Assembly (NCBI RefSeq): GCF_003666015.1
Contig: NZ_QPLT01000014.1
Location: forward strand, 36,700 to 100,699
Reading direction: 5' to 3'
Length of the DNA stretch: 64,000 nt
DNA from: Halorubrum sp. Atlit-26R
GTDB taxonomy: Archaea > Halobacteriota > Halobacteria > Halobacteriales > Haloferacaceae
The notes beneath the pieces are model-generated. The model was not told the origin of the DNA, did not search any database, and was given only the letters and a program-made list of their open reading frames with translations. Numbering within the stretch: position 1 is the stretch's first letter; each line of letters opens with the position of its first letter. Of this stretch, positions 1 to 7,173 are shown piece after piece. Both the position numbers and the translations under genes were made by a program.

Positions 1-26
1 AACTGCTACGACGCTCCGCCGGCGAC

Positions 27-161
27 GTGACCCCGAGAGCGACGAGACATCGCCGTCCGAGTGCGAACCGGTCCGCGAGCGCGCCCCCAACGGTCGTTCG
101 AACGCGACGGAACGGCGAGCCCGGCGGACGCGGCACGCTGCGCGAAGGTGACCGACAATGA
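27..161 (+). CDS. possible small leader ORF before the first gene (may extend upstream of the window)
   Basis: An open frame begins with GTG at 27 and stops with a TGA that overlaps the ATG of the next gene (ATGA at 158-161). It would encode 44 basic, Arg-rich residues. The frame may continue upstream of the window edge, so it could instead be the end of another gene. It is listed because the same arrangement recurs at about ten other genes here. No function is assigned. Confidence 0.2.
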   Translation: MTPRATRHRRPSANRSASAPPTVVRTRRNGEPGGRGTLREGDRQ

Positions 162-841
162 CGCACGAAAACGCCTCGACTGCGGGACGACGTGATCCTC
201 CCGCAGCCGACGCCACGACCGACGAGAGACGCACAGTTCGCGACGGCGCGGGAGCCGCCCCGCCGCCGACCGTCGAAACCGAAGAGGCCGTCCGCTCGGA
301 CGGCGGCGGGGACGCTCAGGGATTCAAAGCCGAGCTGTACGTGCGGGCGAACGCCCCGGCGCCGGGCCGCGTCCGGCGCGTCGTCGACCGCATGGACGAC
401 CTCGCGGCCGACGGGCGGCTCGACGGCTACGTCGTCCACGCCGTCCCGCCGGAGGTGAACCTCAGCGAGCGATCGACGGCCACGGCCGCGACGAACGTCC
501 GCGGCCTCTTGGACGTCGCCGACCGGCTCGGGGGCGAGGACCGACATCGGTACCCGTTCCGGATCGTCTCGCGGCACTCGGCGATCACCGACGAGACGAC
601 GGAGGTGTTCCTGCTGCCGGCGCTCTGTCTCCTGCTTTACGACGGGTCGGACCTCGTCGACCTCGCGCCGTGCCACGGGCGGGACGGCACCTGGCACATC
701 GAGGACTGCCTGTCGGTGGTGGATCGCGCCGCCTCGGAGCCGAGCCGCGAGGAGCCCGAGGACGCCGCCGAGCGCGGTGAGCCGACGCGGTCCGGCGACG
801 ATTTCACCCCGATCGGACCCCTCGGTACGGAGGGCGAGTGA
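158..841 (+). CDS. conserved haloarchaeal protein of unknown function
   Basis: This gene encodes 227 residues. The first 50 are disordered and rich in Ala, Pro, Asp and Glu. A compact alpha/beta domain follows (about 55-185) with motifs such as YVRANAPAPGRVRRVVDRM and VFLLPALCLLLYDGSDLVDLAPC, then an acidic Pro/Glu tail. The core resembles small haloarchaeal HTH-associated proteins, but I do not recognise a named family. Its TGA overlaps the GTG of the following reductase by 4 nt, so the two are probably co-translated. No signal peptide or membrane helix is visible. A role with the reductase and stress protein is inferred from position only. Confidence 0.7.
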   Translation: MTHENASTAGRRDPPAADATTDERRTVRDGAGAAPPPTVETEEAVRSDGGGDAQGFKAELYVRANAPAPGRVRRVVDRMDDLAADGRLDGYVVHAVPPEVNLSERSTATAATNVRGLLDVADRLGGEDRHRYPFRIVSRHSAITDETTEVFLLPALCLLLYDGSDLVDLAPCHGRDGTWHIEDCLSVVDRAASEPSREEPEDAAERGEPTRSGDDFTPIGPLGTEGE

Positions 842-1644
842 CCGTGTCGGGCCTCGAACGAGACGCGCTCGCCCGGGTCGAGGAGACGAGGGAGCGCGGC
901 GGCCTCGCCGACGCGACCTGCGTCGTGACCGGCGGTTCGCGCGGCATCGGCCGCGCCATCGCGACCGAGCTCGGCGCCGCCGGAGCGGACGTGGTGGTGA
1001 ACTACCGCAGCTCCGCGGACCGGGCGAACGCCGTCGCCGAGGCGATCGACGACGCGGCCGAGGGCGAGGCGACCGCCGTCCGGGCGGACGTCGCCGACCC
1101 CGAGGCGGTCGAGTCGATGGCGACGGCGGTCCGCGAGCGGTTCGGTCCGGTCGACGTGCTGGTCAACAACGCCGGGATCACGGTCGATACCCCCTTCGAG
1201 CGGATGGACCGGAGCGACTGGCAGCGGGTGATCGAGACCAACCTCGGTGGGACGTTCAACTGTACGAACGCGTTCTACGAGGACATCCGCGACGCCGACG
1301 CCGGGCGGCTCATAAACGTCGGGAGCGTCGTCGGCCGCCGCGGGAACTACGGCCAGACGAACTACGCGGCCTCGAAGAGCGGCCTGATCGGCTTCACCCG
1401 CTCGCTCGCGCTGGAGCTCGCGCCGCACGGCTCCACCGTCAACTGCGTCGCGCCCGGGTTCACCGAGACGGAGATGCTGGAGGTCGTTCGCGAGGACGTT
1501 CAGGAGGCGATCCGGGAGGACATCCCGCTCGACCGGTTCGCGGCCCCCGAGGAGGTCGCCGCAGCCGTCGGCTTCCTCGCGGCGCCGCGGGCGTCGTACG
1601 TCACCGGCGAGATCGTCAACGTCAACGGCGGCATGTACGCGTGA
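838..1644 (+). CDS. short-chain dehydrogenase/reductase, 3-oxoacyl reductase (FabG/PhaB) type
   Basis: This is a classical NAD(P)H-dependent SDR of 268 residues. It has the Rossmann glycine motif TGGSRGIG near residue 32, the NNAG motif, the catalytic Ser in NVGSVVG, the YxxxK pair in NYAASKSG, and the C-terminal VTGEIVNVNGGMYA typical of 3-oxoacyl-ACP and acetoacetyl-CoA reductases. NYRSS after the second beta strand fits NADPH preference. Family knowledge says it reduces a 3-oxoacyl thioester to the 3-hydroxy form; FabG-like and PhaB-like roles cannot be separated here. The GTG start overlaps the stop of the previous gene (GTGA), and a stress protein follows 2 nt after its stop. About 25 residues precede the Rossmann fold, a little longer than usual. 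Confidence 0.85.
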   Translation: MTVSGLERDALARVEETRERGGLADATCVVTGGSRGIGRAIATELGAAGADVVVNYRSSADRANAVAEAIDDAAEGEATAVRADVADPEAVESMATAVRERFGPVDVLVNNAGITVDTPFERMDRSDWQRVIETNLGGTFNCTNAFYEDIRDADAGRLINVGSVVGRRGNYGQTNYAASKSGLIGFTRSLALELAPHGSTVNCVAPGFTETEMLEVVREDVQEAIREDIPLDRFAAPEEVAAAVGFLAAPRASYVTGEIVNVNGGMYA

Positions 1645-1646
1645 CC

Positions 1647-2069
1647 ATGTACGAACACGTCATCCTCCCCGTCGACGGTAGCGCCGGATCGAACAAGGCG
1701 GCCGAACACGCGCTCACCATCGCGGAGCGCTTCGACGCAGACCTCCACGTGATCCACGTGGTCGACACGCACCGGTACGGCGAGCCGGCGCTGAGCAACG
1801 CCGAGCTGGTGATCGACGGGCTCGAAGACCGCGGCGACGACCTGCTCCGGGAGTTCGTCGACCGCGCGGCGTCTGTCGGCGTCGACGCACAGTCGCGCCT
1901 CTGTCGAGGGTACCCGTCCCGCGAGATCGTCGACTACGCGGGGACGGTCGACGCCGGGGTCGTCGTCATCGGCACGCAGGGGCTCACGCACGACCGCCCC
2001 GGACACCTCGGCGGCGTCGCGGACCGCGTCGTTCGCAACTGTCCCCAGCCGGTCCTCCTCGTCTCGTAG
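1647..2069 (+). CDS. universal stress protein, UspA family
   Basis: The protein has 140 residues and one Usp domain. It starts MYEHVILPVDGSAGSNKAAEHA, matching the family's first beta strand and helix. The nucleotide-binding end is altered: a canonical domain has GxxG(9x)G(S/T), and here GTQGLTHDRPGHLGGVADRVV keeps the glycine pattern with a histidine- and Asp-containing insert. Usp proteins are small cytoplasmic ATP-binding or dimerising proteins linked to stress survival. The start is the ATG 2 nt after the reductase stop, so it is probably the last gene of a three-gene operon. Confidence 0.88.
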   Translation: MYEHVILPVDGSAGSNKAAEHALTIAERFDADLHVIHVVDTHRYGEPALSNAELVIDGLEDRGDDLLREFVDRAASVGVDAQSRLCRGYPSREIVDYAGTVDAGVVVIGTQGLTHDRPGHLGGVADRVVRNCPQPVLLVS

Positions 2070-2081
2070 TCCGGGACCGCG

Positions 2082-2222
2082 TCAGGGTCCCTCCTGAAGG
2101 AAGCGGCCCTCCTGTTCGTAGATGGTGACGACTTCCGCGATGAACTCCGCGGGGGTCTCGTCGTCCTCCAGGTGGCTCTCGATGCGCGCCAGTAGCTCGT
2201 CGTCGAGTTCGATAGTCGCCAT
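2082..2222 (-). CDS. small acidic haloarchaeal protein, possibly ribbon-helix-helix-like
   Basis: The gene encodes 46 residues beginning MATIELDDELLARIESHLEDD. A single beta strand followed by two predicted helices resembles the N-terminus of ribbon-helix-helix (CopG/VapB-like) proteins. No DNA-binding basic residues follow and no toxin gene is adjacent, so an antitoxin role is not supported. It lies convergent to the stress gene, 12 nt from its stop. The ATG at 2222 was chosen because the conserved-looking sequence begins there; the longer upstream reading frame is low complexity. Confidence 0.6.
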   Translation of the reverse strand: MATIELDDELLARIESHLEDDETPAEFIAEVVTIYEQEGRFLQEGP

Positions 2223-2597
2223 CACGAGGAGTGATAACGCGTAACGATAAGATAAACCCCCGCCTCCGTTCGCGGCGAGCCGTCCGGTAACGGGATCGAT
2301 ACCGTCACACACGCCGTTGCTAACGGTGTATCGAGCCCTCACGACATGACAGACTGCGCCGAAATCGCGGCGACGACCGCGGACCGACCGAGCGACCGCG
2401 GCCTCGAACCCGCTCGAACTGCCCCCGCACCGGCCATGAGCGGCGGCCTTCGGCACCGAGGCGGTTGCTAGGACTCCTCGGTCTCGTGTGCCGGTTCCTC
2501 TCGTGGGCCGTCGGGAGAACCCCGAATCGACCGCGACTCGACAACTGCCCAAGGCTATATTACGAAGTTCCGCGTATCGTTGACCAGAGTGTTAACC
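2223..2597. other. intergenic region, no gene seen
   Basis: These 375 bases separate the divergent small gene and hsp20. Open frames on both strands are Arg-rich shadows without family resemblance. The only signal I see is an AT-rich patch at 2552-2565 (ctatattacg) about 35-40 nt before the hsp20 ATG, a plausible TATA box. Confidence 0.5.
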
Positions 2598-3029
2598 ATG
2601 AGCTCTCGATACGACCCTTTCGCGGAGACGGAGCGGCTGCTCGACCGAATGAACCGGCGGTTTGGCGACGTCGAGGGCTGGGACGCGTCTGACGACCGCT
2701 CGTCGTCGACGCCGATCGACCTCGTCGAACACGACGACGAGTTCGTCGTCACCTTCGATCTCCCGGGGTTCGAGACGGACGACGTCGAGGTCCGGGTCGC
2801 TGATCACACGCTCCGGATCGAGGCCGACCGCGACGAGTCGGTGTCTGAGGACGACGAGGCGTACATCAGGCGCGAGCGTCGCCATCGCTCGGTCCGCGAG
2901 TCAGTGAGTCTCCCCGACGAAGTGGACACGGAAGCGGTGTCGGCCCGGATGCGAAACGGAGTGTTGACCGTCACGCTCCCGCGGACGACCGCCGAGGCGG
3001 AGCGAACCGTCGAGATCAACGAGGAGTGA
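2598..3029 (+). CDS. Hsp20/alpha-crystallin family small heat-shock protein
   Basis: The gene encodes 143 residues with one alpha-crystallin domain (about 33-130). Typical elements are FVVTFDLPGFETDDVEVRV, the LRIEADR strand, and the closing NGVLTVTLPRT, where the family has GxLxxxxPK. There is a short N-terminal arm and no long C-terminal IXI extension (it ends VEINEE). Small heat-shock proteins are ATP-independent holdases in the cytoplasm. The ATG at 2598 is preferred over an in-frame TTG six codons upstream because MSSRYDPFAE matches the usual N-terminus. A second, divergent Hsp20 gene lies at 5374-5814. Confidence 0.92.
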   Translation: MSSRYDPFAETERLLDRMNRRFGDVEGWDASDDRSSSTPIDLVEHDDEFVVTFDLPGFETDDVEVRVADHTLRIEADRDESVSEDDEAYIRRERRHRSVRESVSLPDEVDTEAVSARMRNGVLTVTLPRTTAEAERTVEINEE

Positions 3030-3081
3030 GCCCGGCGGTTACCGGTATCATTTAATATCGGTTACAGTATATACAGTTGTC

Positions 3082-3534
3082 ATGAACGACGGTCAAAACC
3101 GAAACGATCGCGCCGGCGACGGTCCGGGGGACCCGTCGGCGGGCGATCGGCCCCCGTCACCCGACGTTCTCGGACTCGACCACGTTTACCGAGCGCTGGC
3201 ACATCCGCGGCGCCGGTACCTCTGTTACACCCTCCTCGGAGGGGCCTCGTGGTCGCTGTCGGACTTGGCGACGCGGATCGCCGCGTGGGAGAACGGGGCG
3301 TCCGAGGACGCGGTCACCGAGTGCCAACGGCAACGAGTGATCGTCTCGCTGTATCACGCGCACGTCCCCAAGCTGGTCGACGACGACATCGTCGCCTTCG
3401 ACGAGGCGAGCGAAACGATACGGCCGGCCGGGAACGCCACGCAGGTCCTCTCGGTCCTCGAAGCAATAGAGGGAAGCGTCGACGGTCGGCAGGAGGCGCA
3501 CGCACGGGATGAGACCGATGACGTTCGGCGCTGA
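3082..3534 (+). CDS. DUF7344 winged-helix regulator
   Basis: The protein has 150 residues: an acidic disordered N-terminus (1-30) and a winged-helix domain (about 33-130). It shows the DUF7344 signature: HVYRALAHPRRRYLCYTLL, then QRVIVSLYHAHVPKLVDDDIVAFD. Members are presumed haloarchaeal DNA-binding regulators, but targets are unknown. It is monocistronic. A TATA-like tttaatat lies at 3051-3058, about 28 nt before the ATG, consistent with a leaderless transcript. Three further DUF7344 genes occur in the window (10871, 31126, 35128). Unlike two of those it has no membrane segments. Confidence 0.8.
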   Translation: MNDGQNRNDRAGDGPGDPSAGDRPPSPDVLGLDHVYRALAHPRRRYLCYTLLGGASWSLSDLATRIAAWENGASEDAVTECQRQRVIVSLYHAHVPKLVDDDIVAFDEASETIRPAGNATQVLSVLEAIEGSVDGRQEAHARDETDDVRR

Positions 3535-3566
3535 CGGAGGGCCGACGCGGCCGCAGTCGAAGAGTT

Positions 3567-3689
3567 TTCTTCGGTCCCGAGCGCGAGAAGTGGGGCACGG
3601 GGACGGTGGAGTTCCGCTACGGCGGGTAGCGCGTCGAGGTCCGGAGCGACGGCTGGCTCCTGATCTCCGAGCCGACCGAGAAGTCGTGA
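3567..3689 (+). pseudogene. decayed HalOD1 output-domain fragment
   Basis: The frame reading through 3606-3689 encodes GTVEFRYGG, then a TAG at 3627-3629, then RVEVRSDGWLLISEPTEKS and a TGA. This matches the C-terminal half of the HalOD1 domain, seen intact in the gene at 6590-6883 (FPFGDYLVTVWSDGELVVSE). The TAG falls where that copy has Tyr (TAC or TAT), so one base change may have killed the gene. No N-terminal half is recognisable upstream. The match rests on about 25 residues, so this is a moderate call. Confidence 0.45.
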
Positions 3690-3781
3690 CTCGGGGACCG
3701 AACCGGCACGCCTCTGGGCCGCGACGCCCCACCACCTCACCGCCGTCTCCCGATACCCCGCTCGTACGACCGCTACGACCA

Positions 3782-3791
3782 CTATAACAAT
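3782..3791 (+). promoter_or_regulatory. TATA-like box for the small membrane protein
   Basis: The sequence ctataacaat is centred about 30 nt before the ATG at 3817. That favours ATG 3817 over the in-frame GTG at 3808 if the transcript is leaderless. Confidence 0.45.
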
Positions 3792-3816
3792 CACCGGGGT
3801 CGGCCATGTGCGGACG

Positions 3817-4035
3817 ATGGCATCAGAACGCCGTTCGATACGCGACTGGATAGCACTGGCCTCACCCGGGGTCCTGATCGTCGTCGGCGCCGTGCTGTTC
3901 GTGGTCCCGCTCCCCCCGACGTCGATGCTCGGAATCGGACTGATCGTCCTGGGGATACTGCTGTGGGCCGTCGAGTACTTCGGTGGGCGGCGCGAGCGTC
4001 GAGTGGGCGAAGGGGAGGCGGAGCCCACCGACTGA
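3817..4035 (+). CDS. small two-helix membrane protein
   Basis: The gene encodes 72 residues. Two hydrophobic segments are clear: about 11-28 (PGVLIVVGAVLFVVPLP) and 33-52 (MLGIGLIVLGILLWAVEYFG). A basic and acidic cytoplasmic tail (GGRRERRVGEGEAEPTD) follows. I do not recognise a named family; small double-helix proteins of this kind are common in haloarchaea. The start was picked from the promoter spacing. Nothing in its neighbourhood suggests a function. Confidence 0.7.
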   Translation: MASERRSIRDWIALASPGVLIVVGAVLFVVPLPPTSMLGIGLIVLGILLWAVEYFGGRRERRVGEGEAEPTD

Positions 4036-4085
4036 CCGCCGTCGACCCGATCCGAATGTCCGGGTCTCGGCGGGCGAGGAGACGC

Positions 4086-4286
4086 TCACTCGCGCCAGCC
4101 GGAGAAGTGTGCGAAACAGTAGATGAACCCCACCCAGCCGAGCAGTAGCCCGGCGACGATGAGGAGGAAATCGGCCAGCGTCGTGCCGAACGCGATGAGG
4201 TAGCCGAGACCGACCGTCAGCAACGAGAGCGCGGTACCCAACGTTACGAGACACACTTTTCTCGATCGGGTCGGCACAAATTCCAT
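4086..4286 (-). CDS. small two-helix membrane protein
   Basis: The protein has 66 residues. After a basic N-terminus (MEFVPTRSRK) come two long hydrophobic segments, about 12-32 (LVTLGTALSLLTVGLGYLIAF) and 37-58, ending FAHFSGWRE. No family is recognised. It is convergent to the previous membrane protein gene and divergent from the phosphoribosyltransferase. The AT-rich stretch at 4289-4320 between the divergent starts probably carries both promoters. The ATG at 4286 was chosen because the frame upstream is unrelated sequence. Confidence 0.65.
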   Translation of the reverse strand: MEFVPTRSRKVCLVTLGTALSLLTVGLGYLIAFGTTLADFLLIVAGLLLGWVGFIYCFAHFSGWRE

Positions 4287-4407
4287 ATACGATATAAATA
4301 AATTCTTAGCATAGTAATATGCCACATACTTTCCGGCTCCCGGCCGTGTGCCGCTCCGTCCGCGAGGGCGGCGACTCGCACCGACGGACGCGCGAAACGG
4401 AGAAACC

Positions 4408-5031
4408 ATGTTCAAGGACAGAACCGACGCCGGCAAACAGCTGGCGAAGCTCCTGACGGACCACGACGTCGAAGCAGACCTCGTCCTCGCGATCCCGCGC
4501 GGCGGGCTCCCGGTCGGGCGAGCGGTGGCGGACCGCCTCGACGCCCCGCTGGACGTCGTCTCCGCCCGGAAGCTCGGGGCGCCGTGGAACCACGAACTCG
4601 CGATCGGCGCGGTCGCGAGCGACGGTACCGTATGGCTGAACGACTCGCTGCTCGCGCGGTTCCGGATCCGGGAGTCGTACGTCGCCGACCAGATCGGACG
4701 CCAGCGGGAGGTCGCCGCGGAGAAGCTGAAGCGGTATCGCGGCGACCGCCCGCCCCTCGACCTGCGCGGCGAGCGCGCGGTCATCGTCGACGACGGGATC
4801 GCGACGGGCGCGACGATGACCGCCTGTGCGAGACAGGTCCGAAACGCCGCCGCCGAGCGGGTGGTCGTGGCGGCGCCCGTCGCCCCGCCGGACACGGTCG
4901 AGCGCCTCTACGGGGAGGCCGACGAGGTGATCTGCGTCGAGACGCCGCCGTACTTCGGGGCCGTCGGCGAGTTCTACGAGTCGTTCGACCAGGTCTCGGA
5001 CGAACGAGCCGAAGCGTGCCTCTCGGACTGA
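4408..5031 (+). CDS. phosphoribosyltransferase (PRTase type I)
   Basis: The protein has 207 residues and a type I PRTase fold. The PRPP-binding loop is VIVDDGIATGATMTA near residues 130-145, with the two adjacent Asp residues. The N-terminal part has DLVLAIPRGGLPVG, the loop that contacts pyrophosphate, and VVSARKLGAPWNHELAIGAV. This arrangement is typical of the stand-alone PRTases often annotated as DUF-type PRTase or erythromycin-esterase-associated PRTase; the base substrate is unknown. A GTG at 4348 is in frame and lies about 29 nt after a TATA-like agtaatat (4313-4320). A leaderless form with 20 extra basic residues is therefore possible. I kept ATG 4408 because homology-like sequence begins there. 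Confidence 0.85.
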   Translation: MFKDRTDAGKQLAKLLTDHDVEADLVLAIPRGGLPVGRAVADRLDAPLDVVSARKLGAPWNHELAIGAVASDGTVWLNDSLLARFRIRESYVADQIGRQREVAAEKLKRYRGDRPPLDLRGERAVIVDDGIATGATMTACARQVRNAAAERVVVAAPVAPPDTVERLYGEADEVICVETPPYFGAVGEFYESFDQVSDERAEACLSD

Positions 5032-5090
5032 GGGCGATCCCTCGCCCGTTCCCCGAATCGCCCCCGCCGTCGGGTGGAGTAGCGGTCCGG

Positions 5091-5098
5091 TTACAAAG
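5091..5098 (+). promoter_or_regulatory. TTACAAAG promoter box
   Basis: The box ttacaaag is centred about 31 nt before the ATG at 5126, consistent with leaderless initiation. Confidence 0.45.
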
Positions 5099-5125
5099 TC
5101 GTCGGGAGGAGTCTCGCCGTCGACG

Positions 5126-5326
5126 ATGACGTGTCCGCACCTCGATTACCGCGCCGAAGACGAGACGCACCAGTTCGACCACGACCGACCCTACTGTACG
5201 GTGATGGGGGAGTTCGTCTCCCCGATGCGCGCCGACGTCTGTAACAACCGCTTCCGGTTCGATCACGAGAGCGACTGCGAGGTGTACCGCCAAGCAGCCG
5301 AGCCGCCCCGCGCCGACGACGACTGA
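5126..5326 (+). CDS. small Cys/His-containing haloarchaeal protein
   Basis: The gene encodes 66 residues with four cysteines (MTCPHLDYR, RPYCTVMG, ADVCNNRF, SDCEVYRQ) and several histidines. The spacing could bind a metal ion, but it is not a standard CxxC ribbon. Acidic residues dominate the rest. It resembles small conserved haloarchaeal proteins without known function. It sits between the PRTase gene and the convergent Hsp20 gene, with its own promoter box. Confidence 0.7.
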   Translation: MTCPHLDYRAEDETHQFDHDRPYCTVMGEFVSPMRADVCNNRFRFDHESDCEVYRQAAEPPRADDD

Positions 5327-5373
5327 CTCGCGTCTCCACCGAGTACCTGCGCCGTCGCCCGGGCCGAGCGCCG

Positions 5374-5814
5374 TCAGTCGGTGAACTCGATCTTCGCGTA
5401 GCGGTCCGTCGCGGCCTTCGGAAGCACGACCTTACAGACGCCGTTCTCGAACACCGCCCGAGACCCGTTCGTCCGGACGGGACGGGGCAGCGGGACGCTG
5501 CGTTCGACGTGCGTCGCCCGCTCGCTGAGGATCGGGCGCCGGCCCGCTTCGAGTTCGCCCGTGCGGTCCGCGCTCAGCAACAGCGTGTTCTCGTCGGCGC
5601 GGACGGTGATCTCCTCCTCGGTGAACCCGGGGAGGTCGACGAACACCCAGAGGTGGTCCTCGTTCTCGATGACGTCGACCGCCGGGACGGGCGACCGTCC
5701 CGCCTTCTGCCCCCCGAGCTGTTGTCCGGCGTACGTCTGACCCTGAGGGAACTGTCGTCCCGACGCCGCCGGCTGCTCCGGTCCGGGCGTCCGTCCGTGC
5801 GGGTTCGGCGTCAC
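5374..5814 (-). CDS. Hsp20/alpha-crystallin family protein
   Basis: The protein has 146 residues. The first 40 form a Gln/Gly/Pro-rich disordered arm; the alpha-crystallin domain spans about 44-140 (VDVIENEDHLWVFVDLPGF, ITVRADENTLLLSADR, NGVCKVVLPKA). It is a predicted cytoplasmic holdase. It differs from the Hsp20 at 2598-3029 by its Gln-rich arm and a cysteine in the last strand, and looks like a distinct paralogue rather than a recent duplicate. It is convergent to the Cys/His gene. Confidence 0.9.
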   Translation of the reverse strand: MTPNPHGRTPGPEQPAASGRQFPQGQTYAGQQLGGQKAGRSPVPAVDVIENEDHLWVFVDLPGFTEEEITVRADENTLLLSADRTGELEAGRRPILSERATHVERSVPLPRPVRTNGSRAVFENGVCKVVLPKAATDRYAKIEFTD

Positions 5815-5942
5815 GTGCCGGACACCTCGCTACCGGGGCCGCTCGCTTCGCCTCCGGCCGGCGGCTCGTTGGGTTCGCGCGGACACTCCCTTCCGGACCG
5901 CCTCGACCGCCGGGGCTTGCGATACCGCTGCCGTCCGTCCGA

Positions 5943-6191
5943 ATGACTCTGGTGACTCATGATAGTCTCCTCCGTGAAGTGAGCGCGGGTAGCGCGGCGG
6001 CCGACATCGTTATTAACACCGTGCCGGCGTCGGTCACCCGAGTAATCGAACGCTTCGGCGGCCCGGCTCCGCGCGACCGACGGCGGTTCCCGGCAGGCGT
6101 TCGCGACGCGATCCGGCGCGCTAACGACCGTCGACAGCGAGCGGCGGCCATCCTCGTCGACGCCGACAGACGGTGGCGGTTAAATATATGA
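5943..6191 (+). CDS. uncertain small ORF
   Basis: This open frame encodes 82 residues, with no recognised family. An N-terminal segment (SAGSAAADIVINTVPASVTRVIERFGG) could form a helix-strand unit; the rest is Arg-rich. It is followed directly by a strongly AT-rich block. Coding status is doubtful: an overlapping frame on the other strand (5957-6151) is equally open. Confidence 0.25.
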   Translation: MTLVTHDSLLREVSAGSAAADIVINTVPASVTRVIERFGGPAPRDRRRFPAGVRDAIRRANDRRQRAAAILVDADRRWRLNI

Positions 6192-6589
6192 TAACTTATT
6201 ATTCATAAGAAGTATTTATACTTTTATATATTTCGACCCGGATGGACAGCTATCACGAAAGCCGGTGAAACCTCGGAATACCCATCAGCGAACCGGTGTA
6301 CGTGTCGAACGGTAAAGTAGTCCGGACCGTCAGATGGCTCCTGATCTACCGGCGGTGACCGTCGGATTCGGGCGCTTTAGGCCTGAGTAGTAGCTTTTAT
6401 CCGGGCGTCGGGCAGCGACGCGGAGTCTGTGCCGATCGAGTTCGTCTCAGTTATACTGAATGCTATCACGTAATATACTTCCGGCTCGCGGTGGCCCCGA
6501 TCGTCCGGCACCGCCATGGGCCGTCGCTGCTCACCGAGTACTCGCGTCGGTAGTCGTCGCCTATGCGACCGCGTGAGGTGAGATCGGGG
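6192..6589. other. AT-rich intergenic region
   Basis: The first 45 bases (about 6185-6235) are almost pure A/T and contain several TATA-like hexamers, unusual for this genome. No complete gene follows. A frame near 6302-6358 ends in RWLLIYRR and is faintly like the end of a HalOD1 domain, which is too weak to call. Confidence 0.4.
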
Positions 6590-6883
6590 TCAATCGGCTT
6601 CCGAGACGACGAGCTCGCCGTCACTCCAGACGGTGACGAGGTAGTCGCCGAACGGGAAGGCGAAGGAGGCACCGGAGTGGGCGCTCCGGAGAGCGCGGTC
6701 GAGTGCGTCCGGATCGACGACGTCGTTGACGCGCGGTTCGAGGTCGACGGGATCGACGCCGGCGACCGCTGCGACGGACTCCGCGATTGCGATTCCGACC
6801 TCCGTACCTTCGTCCCACTCGAAGACTGTAGATTCGTCGTCTCGCCCGCGTTCGGGGGGACTGTCTACTGACATGAAATACAC
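6590..6883 (-). CDS. HalOD1 output-domain protein
   Basis: The gene encodes 97 residues. The HalOD1 domain covers about 20-95: FEWDEGTEVGIAIAESVAAV, GVDPVDLEPRVNDVVDPDALD, then FAFPFGDYLVTVWSDGELVV. HalOD1 is a haloarchaeal domain found alone or at the end of signalling proteins and is thought to be an output or protein-interaction module; no reaction is known. Translation could also begin at the second Met (position 4). It is monocistronic. A decayed relative lies at about 3567-3689. Confidence 0.82.
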   Translation of the reverse strand: MYFMSVDSPPERGRDDESTVFEWDEGTEVGIAIAESVAAVAGVDPVDLEPRVNDVVDPDALDRALRSAHSGASFAFPFGDYLVTVWSDGELVVSEAD

Positions 6884-7047
6884 GCCCTCATAACCAACGT
6901 CGATATTCAGGGCTTGCTGTCATATGAAACCCGGTGATTTGTCGTTTCGGTATTCGCGACATGTATTAATTCATTGATTTTTCTCGACGCACACGGCACC
7001 GGAAAAGCGCGGCGTCGTCGAGACCCTTCGACCGCGTTGGCCCTCCC

Positions 7048-7055
7048 TAACAAAG
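7048..7055 (+). promoter_or_regulatory. TAACAAAG promoter box
   Basis: The box taacaaag is centred about 30 nt before the ATG at 7081 and about 118 nt before the phnM ATG. If transcription is leaderless, the first start codon is that of the small leader ORF. Confidence 0.5.
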
Positions 7056-7080
7056 CCCCCGCCACAGTTACGTGGGCGTT

Positions 7081-7173
7081 ATGTTTCAGACAGCTCCCGG
7101 CGGCGGGGCCATCCCCGTCTCGGCGACGCGTCACCCTCCGACCGCGCGGAGCCGCTCGGAGCCGTCGCGATGA
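7081..7173 (+). CDS. leader mini-ORF coupled to phnM-like gene
   Basis: The frame encodes 30 residues, rich in Pro, Ser, Arg and Ala. Its ATG is at the expected leaderless distance from the box at 7048. Its TGA overlaps the phnM ATG (ATGA at 7170-7173). This arrangement allows termination-reinitiation coupling, an established mechanism in haloarchaea. Whether the peptide itself matters is unknown. Confidence 0.4.
   Translation: MFQTAPGGGAIPVSATRHPPTARSRSEPSR

Noticed and set aside
777..2069. One long frame spanning the reductase and stress gene
   Set aside because: The first part is an out-of-frame Arg-rich shadow of the reductase; only the last 140 residues are a real protein (universal stress protein from ATG 1647).
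5957..6151. Minus-strand ORF opposite the weak gene at 5943
   Set aside because: No family resemblance and equal openness on both strands; neither can be supported well.
6302..6358. Second HalOD1 fragment
   Set aside because: Only a WLLI-like tail matches; too short to support.
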